DNA of 43,244 nucleotides from Nitriliruptoraceae bacterium (GTDB lineage: Bacteria; Actinomycetota; Nitriliruptoria; Nitriliruptorales; Nitriliruptoraceae). The stretch lies in contig SLRZ01000039.1 of NCBI GenBank assembly GCA_007130695.1, positions 1 through 43,244 on the forward strand, written 5' to 3'. The position numbers and the translations under genes are program-made. A model generated the notes under the pieces. It had not been told where the DNA came from, ran no database searches, and worked only from the letters and a program-made list of their open reading frames with translations. Below, piece by piece: positions 1 to 9,567 of this stretch. Positions within the stretch are counted from its first letter, which is position 1; each line of letters opens with the position of its first letter.

Positions 1-807
1 GGCTTCGAGGAGTCGCATCGCGCAGGTGTGGCGAAGCACGTGGGGGGTGGGCTTCTTGGCTGCCAGGGAGGGGCAGGACGCGGTGGCGGTTGTGGAGTGG
101 CGTCGCACGAGAAGTTCGATGGCGTCGCGGCTGAGCTGGCGGCCTTGACGGGTTGGAAACAGCGGCTCGGTGGGGTGGCCGCCTCGTTCTTGGATCCAGG
201 GGTCGAGGACGGTCACGGTCTGTCGGGTTAGCGGGGTGATGCGTTCCTTGCGTCCCTTTCCGTGGCATCGCACGTGCGGGCCGGTGGCGAGCTCGAGGTC
301 GTTTCGGGTCAGGCGGGCGAGTTCGGAGACGCGCAGCCCGGTCTGGACCGCGGTGGCCAGCAGGGCGTGGTCGCGTCGTCCGAGCCAGCGTGTGCGGTCG
401 GGGGCGGCAAGCAGTGCATCGACCTCGGTGGAGGTGAGGAAGCAGATCAGCTTCTGTTCGGCGCGTTTGTGGGGGATGGCCAGCACGCGTTGGATGAGCC
501 CGGCGTGCTCGGGGTGGCGAAGCGCGGCGTAGGCGAACATCGAGTGGATGGCGGCCAACCTTGCGTTTCGGGTGCGGACGCTGTTGCCCCGGTCGTGCTC
601 GAGGTGGTGGAGAAACGTCGTGATGCAGACGGCGTCAAGATGGTCGAACTCGAGCCGGTCGGGGCTGAGGCGGGTGCGCTGCTGGACGAACCTGAGCAGG
701 AGCCGGAAGGTGTCGCGGTAGGCCGCCACGGTGTTGGGGCTGGCCCCGCGTTGCTGGATGAGCCGGTCGGTGAAGAATGCTTCGAGGGTGGGCGCGAGCA
801 ACGTCAT
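1..807 (-). CDS. Tyrosine recombinase, third gene of a recombinase trio (RitC-like), 3' end beyond window
   Basis: Read on the minus strand from the ATG at 807, this frame stays open to base 1 (269 codons visible), so the C-terminus is cut by the window edge. It is a XerC/XerD-like site-specific recombinase that breaks and rejoins DNA through a tyrosine. The N-terminal SAM-like core-binding domain covers roughly residues 5-95. The catalytic domain shows the first Arg in GLRVSELARL, the beta-hairpin Lys in HGKGRKERITPL and the HxxR motif in HVLRHTCAM. The last His/Trp and the nucleophilic Tyr should lie just past the edge. The start codon overlaps the stop of the preceding recombinase (ATGA), so the two are probably translationally coupled. 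Three consecutive recombinases are the hallmark of RIT elements. Confidence 0.9.
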   Translation of the reverse strand, partial: MTLLAPTLEAFFTDRLIQQRGASPNTVAAYRDTFRLLLRFVQQRTRLSPDRLEFDHLDAVCITTFLHHLEHDRGNSVRTRNARLAAIHSMFAYAALRHPEHAGLIQRVLAIPHKRAEQKLICFLTSTEVDALLAAPDRTRWLGRRDHALLATAVQTGLRVSELARLTRNDLELATGPHVRCHGKGRKERITPLTRQTVTVLDPWIQERGGHPTEPLFPTRQGRQLSRDAIELLVRRHSTTATASCPSLAAKKPTPHVLRHTCAMRLLEA

Positions 808-1745
808 GCCTGCTCCCGACTCTGGTCGAGACGCTCGGCGGCGGCGCCGAGCAGCTCTGGGGTCGCGGTCAAGTACCAGTAGGTCGAGCCCGGGTCGGTG
901 TGACCGAGGTAGGTCGACAGCAACGGCAGCCGGGCCTGGACGTCCTCTCCGTCGCGTTGCCAGAGGGTGAGGGTGTCCACGGCGAAGGTGTGTCTCAGAT
1001 CGTGCAGGCGCGGGCGACATCTCGGCGAGTCGGACTGGATCCTGGCGGTGCGGGTCAGTTGCTGGAAGGTGATGTGGACGTTGCTGTAGAACAGCCGGGT
1101 GCCGACGGTGGAGACCAGCAGCGCTGTGGTCTGGCGCTCGTTGAGGTGGCGGTCGCAGGTGCGCAGGTAGCCGGCGAGCTGGGCGGTGGTGGTCGGGTGC
1201 AATGGCAGCTGTCGGGACTTGCCGAACTTGCTGCGACGCACGGTTAGCAGCCCTCGGCGTCGATCGAGGTCGTCGCGGTCCAGGCCGATGGCTTCTCCGA
1301 CGCGCATGCCGGTCACGGCCAGCAGCCCGATCAGGGTCGTGTAGGTCGCCGCGGTCATGGGCCGCATCCGGCCGGCAGCGGCGAGCAACGCGACGATCTG
1401 CTCGGGGGTGTAGATGAACGGTGTCGCACGTCTGGTCGCGTAGGGCAGCAGCTCGGCCGGAGGGATCTCGACCTTCGGGTCCAGGGTCTGCAGATAGGTC
1501 GCGAACTGGCGCACCGCCTGCAGCCGTTGACGCCACCAGGCCGGCTGGACCCCCACGGGCAGCGTGGCCCAGGCCGTCGCGGCTTCGGTGGTGATCGTGG
1601 CTACCCCGGCCTGCTCCAGATACGCGATGAACTGCTCCAGGAGCCGGTCGGTGTCGACCAGCTTGAACCCCAACGCCCGACGCATCGCCAGGTAGTCGAC
1701 CGCCGCTGCACGCATGAGGTCATGCACACTCGTGGTGGAAGTCAT
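804..1745 (-). CDS. Tyrosine recombinase, second gene of the trio (RitB-like)
   Basis: A 313-residue phage-integrase family protein. The catalytic residues are all visible: Arg in GMRVGEAIGL, HxxR in HDLRHTFAV, and LGHTDPGSTYWYLT containing the final His and the nucleophilic Tyr. The N-terminal half (MRAAAVDYLAMRRALGFKL) is the SAM-like DNA-binding domain. I start it at the ATG at 1745, which overlaps the stop of the upstream recombinase (ATGA) and follows a G-rich stretch. A GTG at 1763 would add six residues. Length and order match the middle member of a RIT element. The three proteins are thought to act together on the element's ends, but their division of labour is not established. Confidence 0.92.
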   Translation of the reverse strand: MTSTTSVHDLMRAAAVDYLAMRRALGFKLVDTDRLLEQFIAYLEQAGVATITTEAATAWATLPVGVQPAWWRQRLQAVRQFATYLQTLDPKVEIPPAELLPYATRRATPFIYTPEQIVALLAAAGRMRPMTAATYTTLIGLLAVTGMRVGEAIGLDRDDLDRRRGLLTVRRSKFGKSRQLPLHPTTTAQLAGYLRTCDRHLNERQTTALLVSTVGTRLFYSNVHITFQQLTRTARIQSDSPRCRPRLHDLRHTFAVDTLTLWQRDGEDVQARLPLLSTYLGHTDPGSTYWYLTATPELLGAAAERLDQSREQA

Positions 1746-2953
1746 GGCCGGCCCCCCGGCCACGGCTTCGCGAGCGTCACCAGGCGGGCATGGTCGACCT
1801 TGGCGTAGATGGCCGTGGTCGCGATCTCACGATGACGCAGCACCTGTGCGATCTCGGGAAGCGACGCGCCTGCCGCCAGCAGCTGCGTGGCGGCGGTGTG
1901 ACGCAGGCGATGGGTGCCCACCAGGGCGACCCCGGCCCGGTGGCAGGCTGCAGCGACCACGCCCTGGACGGTGCTGGCCGCCGCCGGGGCATACGGCGCC
2001 TTCACCTGGATGAACACAGCCCGGTGCTGCACCTGGGGCCGTCCCCGACGCAGATAGCCGGCCAGGCTGGCGCCGACATCGGCCGGCAGCGGCAGGCGGT
2101 CCCGATGACGCTGCTTGCCGCGCACCACCAGCTCTCCGGCCCGCCAGTCGATGTCGTCCAGCTGCAGGGCCGCGACCTCAGCCGCGCGCAGCCCCAGACG
2201 AACCAGCAGCAGCAACATCGCATGGTCACGACGACCGGTGTGCCGTCGCCGATCACACGAGGCCACCAGCGCAGCGACCACCTCCGGGGCAAGCGCCCGG
2301 GGCAGCGCTCCGCCCCGCCAACCCGCCACCGGGGGGACCACCATCGCCAGCGGCCCCGTGATACGCCCCTCGACATGCAGGAACCGCAGCAGCGACCGCA
2401 ACGCCGTGACCAGCAGCTTGGCCACCCCGACGCTGTGGGCCGGAGCCTCACGCTGGACGAACCCCACCACCTCCGCGCCCGTCAAGTCCGCCAGCGCCAG
2501 CCCGCCCACACGCTCACGACGATCGGTCAGGAACAACCGCGCGAACCGCTCGTACGACCCGACCGTCGACGTCACCAACCCCCGCTCGCTCACCAGGTAG
2601 TCGCGATAGTCGGCCAACAGCAGCTCGATCTCGCCCTGCGGAGGCAGCACCACCGGCTCGGGCACCACCGCCATCGACCGCAGATACGACACCAGCGGAG
2701 CTACCCCCCGCAGTGAGATCCAACGCGTGTAGCCCCGGTCTCGCCGGAACTGCACGAACGCTTCAACGCGCTCCTCATCGAGCTCGTCGAGCAGCACCCG
2801 CTCCGCGACCAGCCACCGACTTAACGACGCCAACACCAGCAGCTGATTGCGCGTCGAGGACACCGTGTAGCCACGAGCGTTCAACGCCGCCGCGAACCCC
2901 TCGACATGGCCCACCAGCGGGCCCGACACCCCCACACCAAGTACAGATCCCAT
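1742..2953 (-). CDS. Tyrosine recombinase, first gene of the trio (RitA-like)
   Basis: A 403-residue tyrosine recombinase, longer than its two partners, as is usual for the first RIT gene. Catalytic motifs are GLRAAEVAAL (Arg I), VVRGKQRHRDRLPL (Lys hairpin), HRLRHTAATQLL (HxxR) and LRHREIATTAIYAKV (His and Tyr nucleophile). An extended N-terminal domain (residues 1-200) precedes the catalytic half. The ATG at 2953 is preceded at five bases by GAGGAGG, so it is preferred over the in-frame start at 2977. The three recombinases run in the same direction with 4-bp overlaps and look like one operon. Upstream lie about 250 bases without a gene that hold a short inverted repeat, then a tRNA gene. 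Confidence 0.92.
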   Translation of the reverse strand: MGSVLGVGVSGPLVGHVEGFAAALNARGYTVSSTRNQLLVLASLSRWLVAERVLLDELDEERVEAFVQFRRDRGYTRWISLRGVAPLVSYLRSMAVVPEPVVLPPQGEIELLLADYRDYLVSERGLVTSTVGSYERFARLFLTDRRERVGGLALADLTGAEVVGFVQREAPAHSVGVAKLLVTALRSLLRFLHVEGRITGPLAMVVPPVAGWRGGALPRALAPEVVAALVASCDRRRHTGRRDHAMLLLLVRLGLRAAEVAALQLDDIDWRAGELVVRGKQRHRDRLPLPADVGASLAGYLRRGRPQVQHRAVFIQVKAPYAPAAASTVQGVVAAACHRAGVALVGTHRLRHTAATQLLAAGASLPEIAQVLRHREIATTAIYAKVDHARLVTLAKPWPGGRP

Positions 2954-3012
2954 GATCGCCTCCTCGACGGACCCCACTGGCCCGAACGACGAAGCGTCAC
3001 CAACCCCACCGC

Positions 3013-3080
3013 GTTATGCCGACCTTCCAGCTGCAGAACCGCTCCCCACCCAGCACCGACACCCTCCTGATCGGCATAAC
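3013..3080. repeat. Inverted repeat GTTATGCCGA / TCGGCATAAC upstream of the recombinase trio
   Basis: GTTATGCCGA at 3013-3022 is repeated as its exact reverse complement, TCGGCATAAC, at 3071-3080, about 60 bases upstream of the first recombinase. A degenerate third copy (TCGGCGTAAT, same orientation as the second) lies at about 3089-3098. RIT elements carry inverted repeats at their ends, so this is a candidate right end of the element. The left end is outside the window, so this cannot be confirmed by comparing both ends. The remaining bases from 2954 to 3205 show no gene. Confidence 0.5.
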
Positions 3081-3205
3081 CCGGTCCTCGGCGTAATGTC
3101 CGAACTGCCACGCGCTGACGCCCACCTACCGCGGCCGCAACATCGGCCGGTACTCGACGCCGGTCACGTCGGGCCCGGAGGGCGAGGATCTAGACTGAGC
3201 CCCCC

Positions 3206-3281
3206 GCCGGGGTAGCCCAACTGGCAGCGAGGCGATCGGCTTAAAACCGATGAGATGCGGGTTCGAGTCCCGCCCCCGGCA
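3206..3281 (+). tRNA. tRNA with UAA anticodon (nominally Leu), short variable loop
   Basis: A full cloverleaf can be drawn. The acceptor stem is GCCGGGG/CCCCGGC. The D arm has GCC/GGC with a 13-base loop holding GG. The anticodon stem ATCGG/CCGAT closes the loop CTTAAAA. The variable region is five bases (GAGAT). The T arm is GCGGG-TTCGAGT-CCCGC. Discriminator A is followed by CCC, so CCA is not encoded. The anticodon TAA would read UUA (Leu). Normal bacterial tRNA-Leu is class II with a long variable arm, which is missing here, so the charging identity is uncertain. It lies next to the recombinase element, but its 3' end points away from the element. Confidence 0.85.
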
Positions 3282-3315
3282 CCCACCCCGTCGGCCTCTG
3301 AGGGTCAGCCCGCTC

Positions 3316-4764
3316 TCAGTTCGACCGCTCCGCCTGGTCGGGGGTGCCCGCGTCGGGGGCACGGTTCTCGGCGGTCAGCCGCACCAGCGGCCCGTTGCCG
3401 AAGACCGCCGGGGCCTCGACCCCCGCCGCACGCCACGCCGCCGCGGGGATCCCGATGTCGGCGAGGTAGAGGTCACCCGCGTAGGGGTGCACGATCGCCT
3501 CGTGCAGGGCCATCGTCGGGGCGCCCAGCGCCACGGTGACCTCGGAGGTCACGCACGGCCCCTTCAGCCCGCCGTCGGCCGAGATCCCGCTGGGCAGGTC
3601 GAGCGAGAGCACCGGCACGTCGTGCCGGCGCAGCCACTCGGCCGTCGCCTCCGGCAGGTCCCGCAGCGGCGGCTCGGCCCCGATGCCGAGCATGGCGTCC
3701 AACACGACCTCGCCGGGGGAACGGGCGTCGTCGAGGTGCTCCGGCGCCACCAGATCGATGGCCACCCCGGCGTCCCGCAGCAGCTGCACCTGGGCACGGT
3801 GACGGGCCTCGCCGACCGCCAGGACGTGGACCCGGGCACCGGCACTGGCCAGCAGCCGCGCGGCCGCCAGCCCACCCGCACCATTGCTCGACGGGCCCGC
3901 GAGCACGCTGACGGACAGGTCCCGCAGCTCACCACCGCGCAGGCGGCGGGTCGCCGCCACCAGGGCACGTCCCGCCTGCTCGGCCCGGGCGAGCTCCCCG
4001 ATGCCGCGCTCGTCGAGCCAGGCCCGCACGGTGCGCATCTGCGCGACGGTGACGTGGGCGACCTCCTGCTGCGCCACTGCAGGAAGGTCACCCACCAGGC
4101 GGGGGCGTCGCTCCCACGCGGGGGCGTTCTCCCAGGGCCGTACCGCCAGGCGTTCCCCGAGCTCCTCGGGGCGTACGCCGTCGCTCCAGTCCTCCACGGC
4201 GATGTCCAGCAGCAGCGACATCACCATCGCGGTGGCTCCCCACAGCACGTCGCCGTCCAGTTGCCACGCCCAGGTGGAGCCACGCAGCGACAGCGGGGCG
4301 TGGCGCCAACGATCCCGCTCGAGCAGCTGCGCGAGCGGGACATGGAGGATCTCGTCGACCTCCCAGGGGTTCTCGGCCAGCGCGTGTGGCTCACGCCACC
4401 GGGCGACCACCGGGGCGACCCAGAACCGCGACGGGGGGATGTAGAACGTCGGTCCCGTCCCCACGATCTCGACGGTGCCGGCACGTAGCCCGACCTCCTC
4501 CCAGGCCTCGCGGAGCGCCGCCTCCTCGAGGGTCTCGTCGGCGTCGAGACGCCCGCCGGGGAATGAGACCTGGCCGGGGTGGGAACGCATGTCCCGGCGC
4601 CGGCGGGTGAGGACCACCCGCGGGCCCTCCTCGGTCTGTTCGAGCAGCACGAGGACGGCCCCCACCCGTGCCTGCTCCGGGGGCCGTCGGTCCTCATCGG
4701 GCACGTCGGCCAGGGCCTCGCCCAGGCGTGGCCAGAAGGTCCCGCCCTGAAGCCGCTCGTCCAC
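3316..4764 (-). CDS. Nudix hydrolase (CoA pyrophosphatase type) fused to a YjeF_N / NAD(P)HX epimerase-like domain
   Basis: A 482-residue two-domain protein. Residues about 30-190 are a Nudix domain of the CoA-pyrophosphatase group: RRRDMRSHPGQVSFPGG is followed by the Nudix box (G x5 E x7 REAWEEVGL, about residues 70-93), with the metal-binding Glu residues intact. Residues about 235-455 resemble YjeF_N (NnrE), which epimerises damaged NAD(P)HX. The glycine-rich NNGGDG-type loop reads GPSSNGAGG (290-298), while DAMLGIG (about 356) and LDLPSGISADGG (about 388) are kept. The GTG at 4764 is preceded by GGAAAGGG, and longer in-frame starts would run into ppx. It is the last gene of a minus-strand run after ppx. 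Both parts suggest nucleotide-cofactor clean-up. Activity of the second domain is uncertain because its loop is altered. Confidence 0.85.
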   Translation of the reverse strand: MDERLQGGTFWPRLGEALADVPDEDRRPPEQARVGAVLVLLEQTEEGPRVVLTRRRRDMRSHPGQVSFPGGRLDADETLEEAALREAWEEVGLRAGTVEIVGTGPTFYIPPSRFWVAPVVARWREPHALAENPWEVDEILHVPLAQLLERDRWRHAPLSLRGSTWAWQLDGDVLWGATAMVMSLLLDIAVEDWSDGVRPEELGERLAVRPWENAPAWERRPRLVGDLPAVAQQEVAHVTVAQMRTVRAWLDERGIGELARAEQAGRALVAATRRLRGGELRDLSVSVLAGPSSNGAGGLAAARLLASAGARVHVLAVGEARHRAQVQLLRDAGVAIDLVAPEHLDDARSPGEVVLDAMLGIGAEPPLRDLPEATAEWLRRHDVPVLSLDLPSGISADGGLKGPCVTSEVTVALGAPTMALHEAIVHPYAGDLYLADIGIPAAAWRAAGVEAPAVFGNGPLVRLTAENRAPDAGTPDQAERSN

Positions 4765-4823
4765 TTTGCGCCCTTTCCGCGCCCTCTTCGGGCGATACCA
4801 CCTCGGCCTGCCTCCGGTCCGGA

Positions 4824-5789
4824 TCAGGCCAGTGACGCGACCAGCCCGTCGAGGGAGTCCGACTCGCTGACCACCAGCTGGGCGTGGTTCCACCGCCCGA
4901 CCACCGCCGCGACGATCAACGCGCCGCCGTGGATCACGTCCTCGCGGCCCGCCTGGACGGGCCCCATCCCGGCCCGACCCGCGGCCGGGGTGGCGGCGAG
5001 TTCGACGCTCAGGTCCCGCAGGGCCTCGGCCGGCACCCGTGTGCCGTGGATCCGGTCGGGGTCGTAGGTCTCCAGGCCGAGGTGCAGGGCGCCGAGGGTC
5101 GTCGCCGTGCCGGCCACGCCGACGATGCTGCGTGCGTCACGGGGGGAGGACCCCGCGGCCGTCAGCCGCTGCTCGGCCTCGTCGAGCCGGGCGACGATCT
5201 CCTCGCGCGCGGCGGCGAGCTCGTCCGGTCCGGGCGGGTCCGAGGACAGCAGCCGCTCGGTCAACCGCACACATCCGAGTTGCAGCGACACACTCGCGGC
5301 GACCCCGCCACCCGGCGCCCCGATCACGAGCTCGGTCGACCCCCCACCGACGTCGAGGACCATGGCGGGCTCGTCCACGTCCAGCGCCCCGGTGGCGCCG
5401 GCGTAGGCCAGTGCCGCCTCGGCCTCGCCGCTGAGGACCTCGGCCTCGACACCCGTCGTCTCGACGACGCCGGCGAAGAAACGGTCCCGGTCGGTGGCGT
5501 CGCGCACCGCCGAGGTGGCCGCGATCCGCACCCGGTCCTCAACGCCGTGCCCGACCCACACGTCACGGAAGTCTGCGAGCGCCTCCAGGGTGCGGGCCAG
5601 GGCCTCGTCGTCGAGGTGCCCCGTGGCGTCGACGCCGGCGCCCAGGCGGGTGATGCGCATCTGTCGGGTCAGCGTCCGCCCGTCCGCGCCGGCCACCAGC
5701 AGGCGCACCGAGTTGGAGCCGACGTCGACCGCGGCGCGCGGCGGACGGCCTGCTGGACCCACCCGGACGGTCCCAGGGGGCCCGGTCAC
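4824..5789 (-). CDS. ppx: Ppx/GppA exopolyphosphatase family protein
   Basis: A 321-residue ASKHA-fold phosphatase that removes terminal phosphate from polyphosphate or pppGpp. Motifs are AAVDVGSNSVRLLV near the N-terminus (phosphate 1 loop) and MVLDVGGGSTELVIG around residue 120 (phosphate 2 loop), followed by VGVAGTATTLGAL. The length matches the short actinobacterial form without the C-terminal HD domain. I chose the GTG at 5789 because it overlaps the stop of the DUF501 gene (GTGA) and sits just before the conserved core. The in-frame upstream sequence is Arg/Pro-rich coding shadow of DUF501. The order DUF501-ppx is common in actinobacteria. Confidence 0.92.
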   Translation of the reverse strand: MTGPPGTVRVGPAGRPPRAAVDVGSNSVRLLVAGADGRTLTRQMRITRLGAGVDATGHLDDEALARTLEALADFRDVWVGHGVEDRVRIAATSAVRDATDRDRFFAGVVETTGVEAEVLSGEAEAALAYAGATGALDVDEPAMVLDVGGGSTELVIGAPGGGVAASVSLQLGCVRLTERLLSSDPPGPDELAAAREEIVARLDEAEQRLTAAGSSPRDARSIVGVAGTATTLGALHLGLETYDPDRIHGTRVPAEALRDLSVELAATPAAGRAGMGPVQAGREDVIHGGALIVAAVVGRWNHAQLVVSESDSLDGLVASLA

Positions 5790-6421
5790 GGACGTCCCCA
5801 GCGTTCGAGGTCGTCCTCGTCCACGCACGGCCCACGGCAGGGCGCCGGCGTGGCGTGCTCGACGGTCCATTCGCCGACCGGGTTGTCGCCCGTGGCGAGA
5901 TGGTGGGCGGCGTGGACGTGGAGGCACTTGATGTGGCCGGGCATGCCGCCGGCACCGGGAGCGCTGGGCAGGGGCTCATCGAGGTCGTCGCGGAACGCCA
6001 CGTAGCGCTCGTGCGCCTGGGCGTAGCGTCCGGCGAACTCCGGCTCCTGCTCGAGCCGTTCGTTCAGGCCCACCATCGCGTGGTCGGCTTCGAGCGTGCC
6101 GACCCGCGAGCGCAGCACCGGGCACGCGAGCCAGAACGTCGTGGGGAACGGGGTGCCGTCCTCGAGGCGCGGATCGACCCGCACGACGGTCGGCAGCCCG
6201 AACTCGCAGCGGTGTACGACCGCGGGGTCGCCCCGCGCCGGCCGGCCGATCTGGGCGGAGATCAGCGCCCTCCCGCGGTCGTCCACGGGCGGCGCCGCGG
6301 CAGCGCGCTCGTAGGAGGCGTCCGGGTCGACACGCACCGCATCGGGCTCGGGCACCGCCGCGTCCGCGGCGCTCGAGTCCGGTGTGTCAGGGACGGCGGG
6401 CGGCGTCTCGCCCGGGCTCAC
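5786..6421 (-). CDS. DUF501 domain-containing protein
   Basis: A 211-residue protein of the DUF501 family, whose role is unknown. The first 50 or so residues are a low-complexity Ala/Asp/Pro tail. The DUF501 core follows from ISAQIGRPARGDPAVVHRC through TPFPTTFWLACP (conserved Cys) to MPGHIKCLHVHAAHHLA, with a C-terminal PCRGPC segment. The conserved Cys and His residues (HRCEFG, KCLHVHAAHH, CRGPC) suggest a possible metal site, but that is inference. It starts at a GTG overlapping the stop of the S1 gene (GTGA) and ends overlapping ppx. Position between ftsB and ppx is the usual actinobacterial arrangement. Confidence 0.92.
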   Translation of the reverse strand: MSPGETPPAVPDTPDSSAADAAVPEPDAVRVDPDASYERAAAAPPVDDRGRALISAQIGRPARGDPAVVHRCEFGLPTVVRVDPRLEDGTPFPTTFWLACPVLRSRVGTLEADHAMVGLNERLEQEPEFAGRYAQAHERYVAFRDDLDEPLPSAPGAGGMPGHIKCLHVHAAHHLATGDNPVGEWTVEHATPAPCRGPCVDEDDLERWGRP

Positions 6422-6840
6422 GACCCGACGCGTCCGCGCTTCTGACGACGCGCCTCACCCTGGATCATCTGGGACTTGTGCATGAAGCGACGGAGACGCT
6501 TGTTGAAGTCCTTGTCGAGCTTGGACCTCAGGTTGGGGGTCTCGTCGTCCTGCCAGTCCGGGTCGGCGCGCTTGATGGAGAGGTCGACCTTGCCGTCGTC
6601 CTTGACGTCGAGAATCTTGACGTCGACCTCGTCACCTTCGGCGAGGTAGGCGTAGATGTTCTCGACGAAGTCCGAATCGACCTCCGAGACGTGGACCAGC
6701 CCGGTGACGACTTCGCCGTCCTCGGTGGTCACCTCGACGAACGCGCCGTACTCCTCGAGACGTACGACCTTGCCCTTGACGATCTGTCCCTGCAGTGCGA
6801 TCAACTCCTCGGTTGGTCTCCACGGTGCGCGCGCAGACAC
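6418..6840 (-). CDS. S1 RNA-binding domain protein (YabR-like)
   Basis: A 140-residue protein with one S1 (OB-fold) RNA-binding domain at about residues 14-88 (LQGQIVKGKVVRLEEYGAFV, GLVHVSEV, VDVKILDVKDDGKVDLSIK), then a basic tail (NKRLRRFMHKSQ, RRQKRGR). It resembles B. subtilis YabR and general stress protein 13, thought to bind RNA or ribosomes. The GTG at 6840 has only a weak ribosome site. A GAGGAG lies further inside, beside a TTG, so the true start may be 10-15 codons later. In Bacillus yabR also follows the ftsB homologue divIC, so the neighbourhood is conserved. The 182 bases between it and ftsB hold no gene that I can see. Confidence 0.88.
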   Translation of the reverse strand: MSARAPWRPTEELIALQGQIVKGKVVRLEEYGAFVEVTTEDGEVVTGLVHVSEVDSDFVENIYAYLAEGDEVDVKILDVKDDGKVDLSIKRADPDWQDDETPNLRSKLDKDFNKRLRRFMHKSQMIQGEARRQKRGRVGS

Positions 6841-7022
6841 CTGGACCGGTCCGTCCTGGCAGCTCCCGTATGACGGGGCTGATGACGTGGTTCCGGCGGC
6901 GGTTCGTCCACCGGATGCGCGCTCCGACCCCCGCGTGACGGGCTGGCCGTGGGGTCACGGTACGGAGCGGCGCCCCGTTCGGCAAGATGGCCGTCTGCCC
7001 GACCGGACGCGGCCGGGTGCGC

Positions 7023-8957
<1,935 letters not shown>

Positions 8958-9000
8958 CACCAGCAACACCCTGCGCGCAGCAGAGGGCCGGCCATGCACC

Positions 9001-9441
9001 TCACTCGAGGCGCCAGATCGTCCGCGCCACGGCGGCCCCGAAGACGCCCCCCGCGGCGCCCAGCACGGCACCACGACAGCCACGCTCGCCGAACAGGGTC
9101 CCGAGGACCGCACCGGCCAGGCCGGCCCCCGCCAGCACCACGGCGTCCACCGGGAACGGGGGCCGGTCGGTGACCGTCAGCGGCGCGGTCCCACGGTCCC
9201 AGCCCGCCAGGACCTCACCCGGATCGTCGCGCACCTGCCCGGGTTGCAGGTCGGGCGGTCGGACACTGGGCTCGGCGGGGGCCACCGAGGCCTCGGGGGT
9301 CACCGGCGCCGACTGGAGCCCGAACATCTCGGCGGTCAGCCCGGTCGCGCACCGCGGGCACGGCGTCGGTTCGGACGTCAGCCCGGCGACGAGGTCCTTC
9401 CTGAGGAACCGGCCGCACACCGGACACTGCTGAGGGGGCAC
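9001..9441 (-). CDS. Small zinc-ribbon membrane protein of unknown function
   Basis: A 146-residue protein I do not recognise. The first 35 residues hold two CxxC pairs (CPVC, CPRC) about 20 residues apart, the pattern of a zinc ribbon. The middle is a Pro/Glu-rich linker. Residues about 95-140 form a glycine-rich membrane region (VDAVVLAGAGLAGAVLGTLFG and AVLGAAGGVFGAAVA) that could be two short helices. The GTG at 9441 has GAAGG nine bases upstream. It stands alone between mazG and eno, with 126 empty bases on its upstream side. A role as a membrane-anchored zinc-ribbon sensor is a guess. Codon use matches the neighbours. Confidence 0.65.
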   Translation of the reverse strand: MPPQQCPVCGRFLRKDLVAGLTSEPTPCPRCATGLTAEMFGLQSAPVTPEASVAPAEPSVRPPDLQPGQVRDDPGEVLAGWDRGTAPLTVTDRPPFPVDAVVLAGAGLAGAVLGTLFGERGCRGAVLGAAGGVFGAAVARTIWRLE

Positions 9442-9567
9442 GTGGGCAGCCTTCGTGACGGGTCGGTCGAAAGCCTAGTGCCCGGGCTCCGCGACCGGCA
9501 GGCATTCCCCGCAGCCCCGGGACGGCGGCCGAGCCGTGCCGGACCCCTCCACGAGCGCGTACACGGA

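Noticed and set aside
3206-3281. tRNA gene as the attachment site of the recombinase element
   Set aside because: Integrases usually target the tRNA 3' end, but here the 3' end points away from the element and no repeat of it is seen on the element side. The far end is outside the window, so this is not fully excluded.
3250-4488. Long plus-strand frame starting near the tRNA
   Set aside because: It overlaps the tRNA and runs opposite the Nudix/YjeF_N gene, with no family-like motifs.
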